13,856 nt of DNA from DAIPHL01 sp036771375 (lineage in GTDB: Bacteria > Synergistota > Synergistia > Synergistales > Synergistaceae): positions 1 through 13,856 of the forward strand of contig DAIPHL010000051.1 of assembly GCA_036771375.1 (NCBI GenBank). The letters run 5' to 3'. A program made the translations under genes and the position numbers. Positions 11,912 to 13,856 of this stretch are shown here, piece after piece. Position 1 is the stretch's first letter, and each line of letters starts with the position of its first letter. The notes under the pieces were generated by a model. The model was not told the origin of the DNA. It ran no database searches and worked only from the letters and a program-made list of their open reading frames with translations.

Positions 11912-13856
11912 GCGGGAGCGATTCCCGGAGCAATTGGGAGAGCCGCCACGTTTGCCGCCACATCCGGCGGGCTTGAAGCGCTCTCCGAAGGGGGAAGCGC
12001 GTGGCGGGAACAACTCAAGAAGGGGGCCTCCCTGGACGAGGCGCGAAGCGCGTTCTCGAAGACGGCGCTCCTAAATCTCCCCATCGACATAGCGACGAAC
12101 GCACTTCCGTTCAAGGCGAGCGGAATCCTGGGCAAAGCTTTGGCCCGCGGCGCGTCCGAAGCGATACAGGAGACGCTTCAGGGTTCCCTCTCCCGTATTA
12201 CGTCGGAAAGGAAGCAGGATCATACCCCATTGACGTGGGGGGATATCCTGACGTCCGTGCCGGAGATGGTGAAAAACGCTCCGAAGGTGGCGATGGAGGA
12301 AGGCCTCCCGGCGTTCATCTCCTCCGCCCTGATCGGAGCCGGCGAGGGCGCGATCACGAAGTCCGTGCAGGGAGACGACAAGGCACGCGCTGAGCTGGAG
12401 GGGACCATCGAGGAGATGGACAAGAAGGCGATCCTCCGCTGGGCGCACGACGAGCTCGCGAAGGCGAAAGAGGCGGCCGTGTTCAACGAGGGGGAAGAGA
12501 CCGCCGAGAACGCGATCACGGACGAACAGCTCGCCCGGTACAACGCAATCTACGAGGCAAGACAGAACAGGGATTACAAGCGGCTTGCGGCCATGATGAG
12601 GGAATCTTTGATAGGTCAGCTTCCGAAAAACTTTTTTATTTCAACTAATAACAAGACATATGCCGTGAGCGCCAACAACAAAGGACGTTTGTACTTTACG
12701 GCAGAGGGGGAGAAATACCCTGATGCATATTACGACATTGCCAAGGATTCGTTTTTCCCCGATCGCATCATTCGCAATGAATCCGAAAAAAAAGAAAATG
12801 CGGCACTCGAGGCGGCTTTTCGCGGGAAAATGTCGTTGAAAAACGACGTCAACATCACCGACCAACTCCGCGCGGCGGGGCGTGACGAAAAGACGGCCCA
12901 GGCGGAGAGCGAGATTTTCGGCGCGGCATTCAGCAGGCTGGCAGAACGGGAAGGCGTGACCCCGGAAGAGCTCGCCCGCATGATCAAACTCGAAATATCG
13001 AAGGGTGAGGAGACGGACGGGGGTGATGCGCGCCTCGACCAGCGCGCGTATCACGGGAGCCCGCATCGAGGCATCGAGAAAATGAGCCTGCAACATATCG
13101 GAACGGGTGAAGGCAATCAGGCGTATGGCTGGGGTATTTATTCCGCAGAAGAGCATGGCACCGCCCAAGCCTACAGGACCACACTGGCTGGTCCAGGCTA
13201 TACAGTGGGTGGGGAGGATATCAATCTTCTCATCAAGAAGGCAGAGCAGGGTCGAGATTATGTAATGGCTGAGGTCCTTAGTGATATTGCAGGGACGCAC
13301 AAAACCATCGAAGAGCTGCGCCAGGAATATACCGAGGAAAACGGTTACGACAACGCGGGCGATTATCAAAAAGCCCTGGACAAAGTGGAGCGCCAAGGGC
13401 TGGAAGGAAGCGGACAGCTCTACCGCCTCGAGGTCCCGGAAAACGACGTCCTGTTGGACTGGGACAAGCCGCTCTCCGAACAGCCGGAGAAGGTCAAGAC
13501 TGCGATACGTAAGATCGCCAAAGAACTGAGCCCCGAGGCGATGGCTGACCTGGACGGCGACATCCGCCTGCTGATCGACCCGGAAAACACGGGAGCCCAG
13601 TTCTATAGAACGCTTGGCTGTCTGTCCGGCGTGGGGGGAGAAAAGAATGCATCCGAGCTGCTTCTGAAACACGGCATACCCGGCCTGCGCTACCTCGACG
13701 GGAAAAGCCGGGACAAGGGCGAAGGGACACACAACTTCGTCGTCTGGGACGAAAACGCGATGAGCGTCGAGGAGACCTATTACCAGATCGGCGCGAAGCG
13801 GAAGGGCGAGATGGACGCGGCTTTGCAGAAACACAGGCCGGACTTGAACGAGAAAC
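11897..13856 (+). CDS. Phage polyvalent-type protein with ART-PolyVal ADP-ribosyltransferase-like domain (truncated, runs off window)
   Basis: The frame stays open for 653 codons to the window edge. Residues 1-150 hold Ala/Gly-rich hydrophobic helices with GGLEALSEGGSAWREQLKKG and the SEAIQETLQ element, typical of very large virion proteins injected with phage DNA. A charged helical region follows. From residue 385 an ART-like domain begins: YHGSPHRGIEKM (H386), GTGEGNQAYGWGIYSAEE (Y415), LLKHGIPGLRYLDG and THNFVVWDENAMSVEE (about 612-628). This order matches the ART domain of polyvalent proteins, which may modify host targets after entry. The true N-terminus is lost: the frame continues upstream only as the antisense of the S24 remnant, so ATG 11897 is the first Met, not a supported start. 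No ribosome binding site is visible. The C-terminus lies outside the window. Activity is inferred, not shown. Confidence 0.78.
   Translation, partial: MLMAGAGAIPGAIGRAATFAATSGGLEALSEGGSAWREQLKKGASLDEARSAFSKTALLNLPIDIATNALPFKASGILGKALARGASEAIQETLQGSLSRITSERKQDHTPLTWGDILTSVPEMVKNAPKVAMEEGLPAFISSALIGAGEGAITKSVQGDDKARAELEGTIEEMDKKAILRWAHDELAKAKEAAVFNEGEETAENAITDEQLARYNAIYEARQNRDYKRLAAMMRESLIGQLPKNFFISTNNKTYAVSANNKGRLYFTAEGEKYPDAYYDIAKDSFFPDRIIRNESEKKENAALEAAFRGKMSLKNDVNITDQLRAAGRDEKTAQAESEIFGAAFSRLAEREGVTPEELARMIKLEISKGEETDGGDARLDQRAYHGSPHRGIEKMSLQHIGTGEGNQAYGWGIYSAEEHGTAQAYRTTLAGPGYTVGGEDINLLIKKAEQGRDYVMAEVLSDIAGTHKTIEELRQEYTEENGYDNAGDYQKALDKVERQGLEGSGQLYRLEVPENDVLLDWDKPLSEQPEKVKTAIRKIAKELSPEAMADLDGDIRLLIDPENTGAQFYRTLGCLSGVGGEKNASELLLKHGIPGLRYLDGKSRDKGEGTHNFVVWDENAMSVEETYYQIGAKRKGEMDAALQKHRPDLNEK

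Noticed and set aside
12641..13834. 397-codon minus-strand frame
   Set aside because: It lies opposite the polyvalent-protein frame, which carries recognisable ART motifs on the + strand; the minus frame has none.

Overview
The window looks like a chromosomal piece of a GC-rich, Gram-negative-type anaerobe. The style of the IleRS and RqcH proteins and the genomic context suggest Synergistota, but that is an inference and was not tested by a search. The left half is ordinary core genome. The right half is a decayed, rearranged genomic island next to a tRNA-Lys gene, ending in a phage-type gene that leaves the window.

Core region, 1-8130. It holds the C-terminal part of mutY (A/G-specific adenine glycosylase), a class I SAM methyltransferase, a ~650 bp gene-free stretch with hairpins and a good promoter, ileS, and an rluD-type pseudouridine synthase. 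rqcH (NFACT, ribosome quality control) follows on the opposite strand and overlaps rluD tail to tail by 116 bp. A divergent promoter region leads into six tRNA genes: Ala(CGC), Pro(TGG), Gly(TCC), Arg(TCT), His(GTG) and Lys(CTT), all with encoded CCA. tRNA-Lys has its own strong promoter and is followed by an intrinsic terminator.

Island, about 8047-11911. The 3' end of tRNA-Lys (26 bp), its terminator and the C-terminal tail of a tyrosine integrase occur twice: at 8047-8281 on + and at 10300-10623 on -. The C-terminal half of an S24 (LexA/CI-like) repressor also occurs twice, at 8881-9141 on + and 11594-11911 on -. In both pairs most differences are synonymous, so the copies seem to come from two related elements that diverged while functional, not from a recent duplication. 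Each S24 remnant runs straight into cargo with its own ribosome binding site. On + this is an operon of two small membrane proteins flanking a secreted Ada-type zinc-binding protein. On - it is a secreted PDZ protein. A compact lipoprotein signal peptidase (lspA) begins inside the left integrase tail. The cargo is envelope-directed throughout.

The two attachment cores are inverted, which simple site-specific integration does not produce. A single inversion through the S24 repeats, which share 56 identical bp, would put the cores back in direct orientation. I therefore read the region as two tandem tRNA-Lys islands that decayed and then inverted. The same repeats could still switch which cargo lies behind which upstream region.

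Right edge, 11897-13856. A long open frame with no stop encodes a phage 'polyvalent'-type protein with an ART-PolyVal ADP-ribosyltransferase-like domain. Its N-terminal side is cut off at the S24 remnant.
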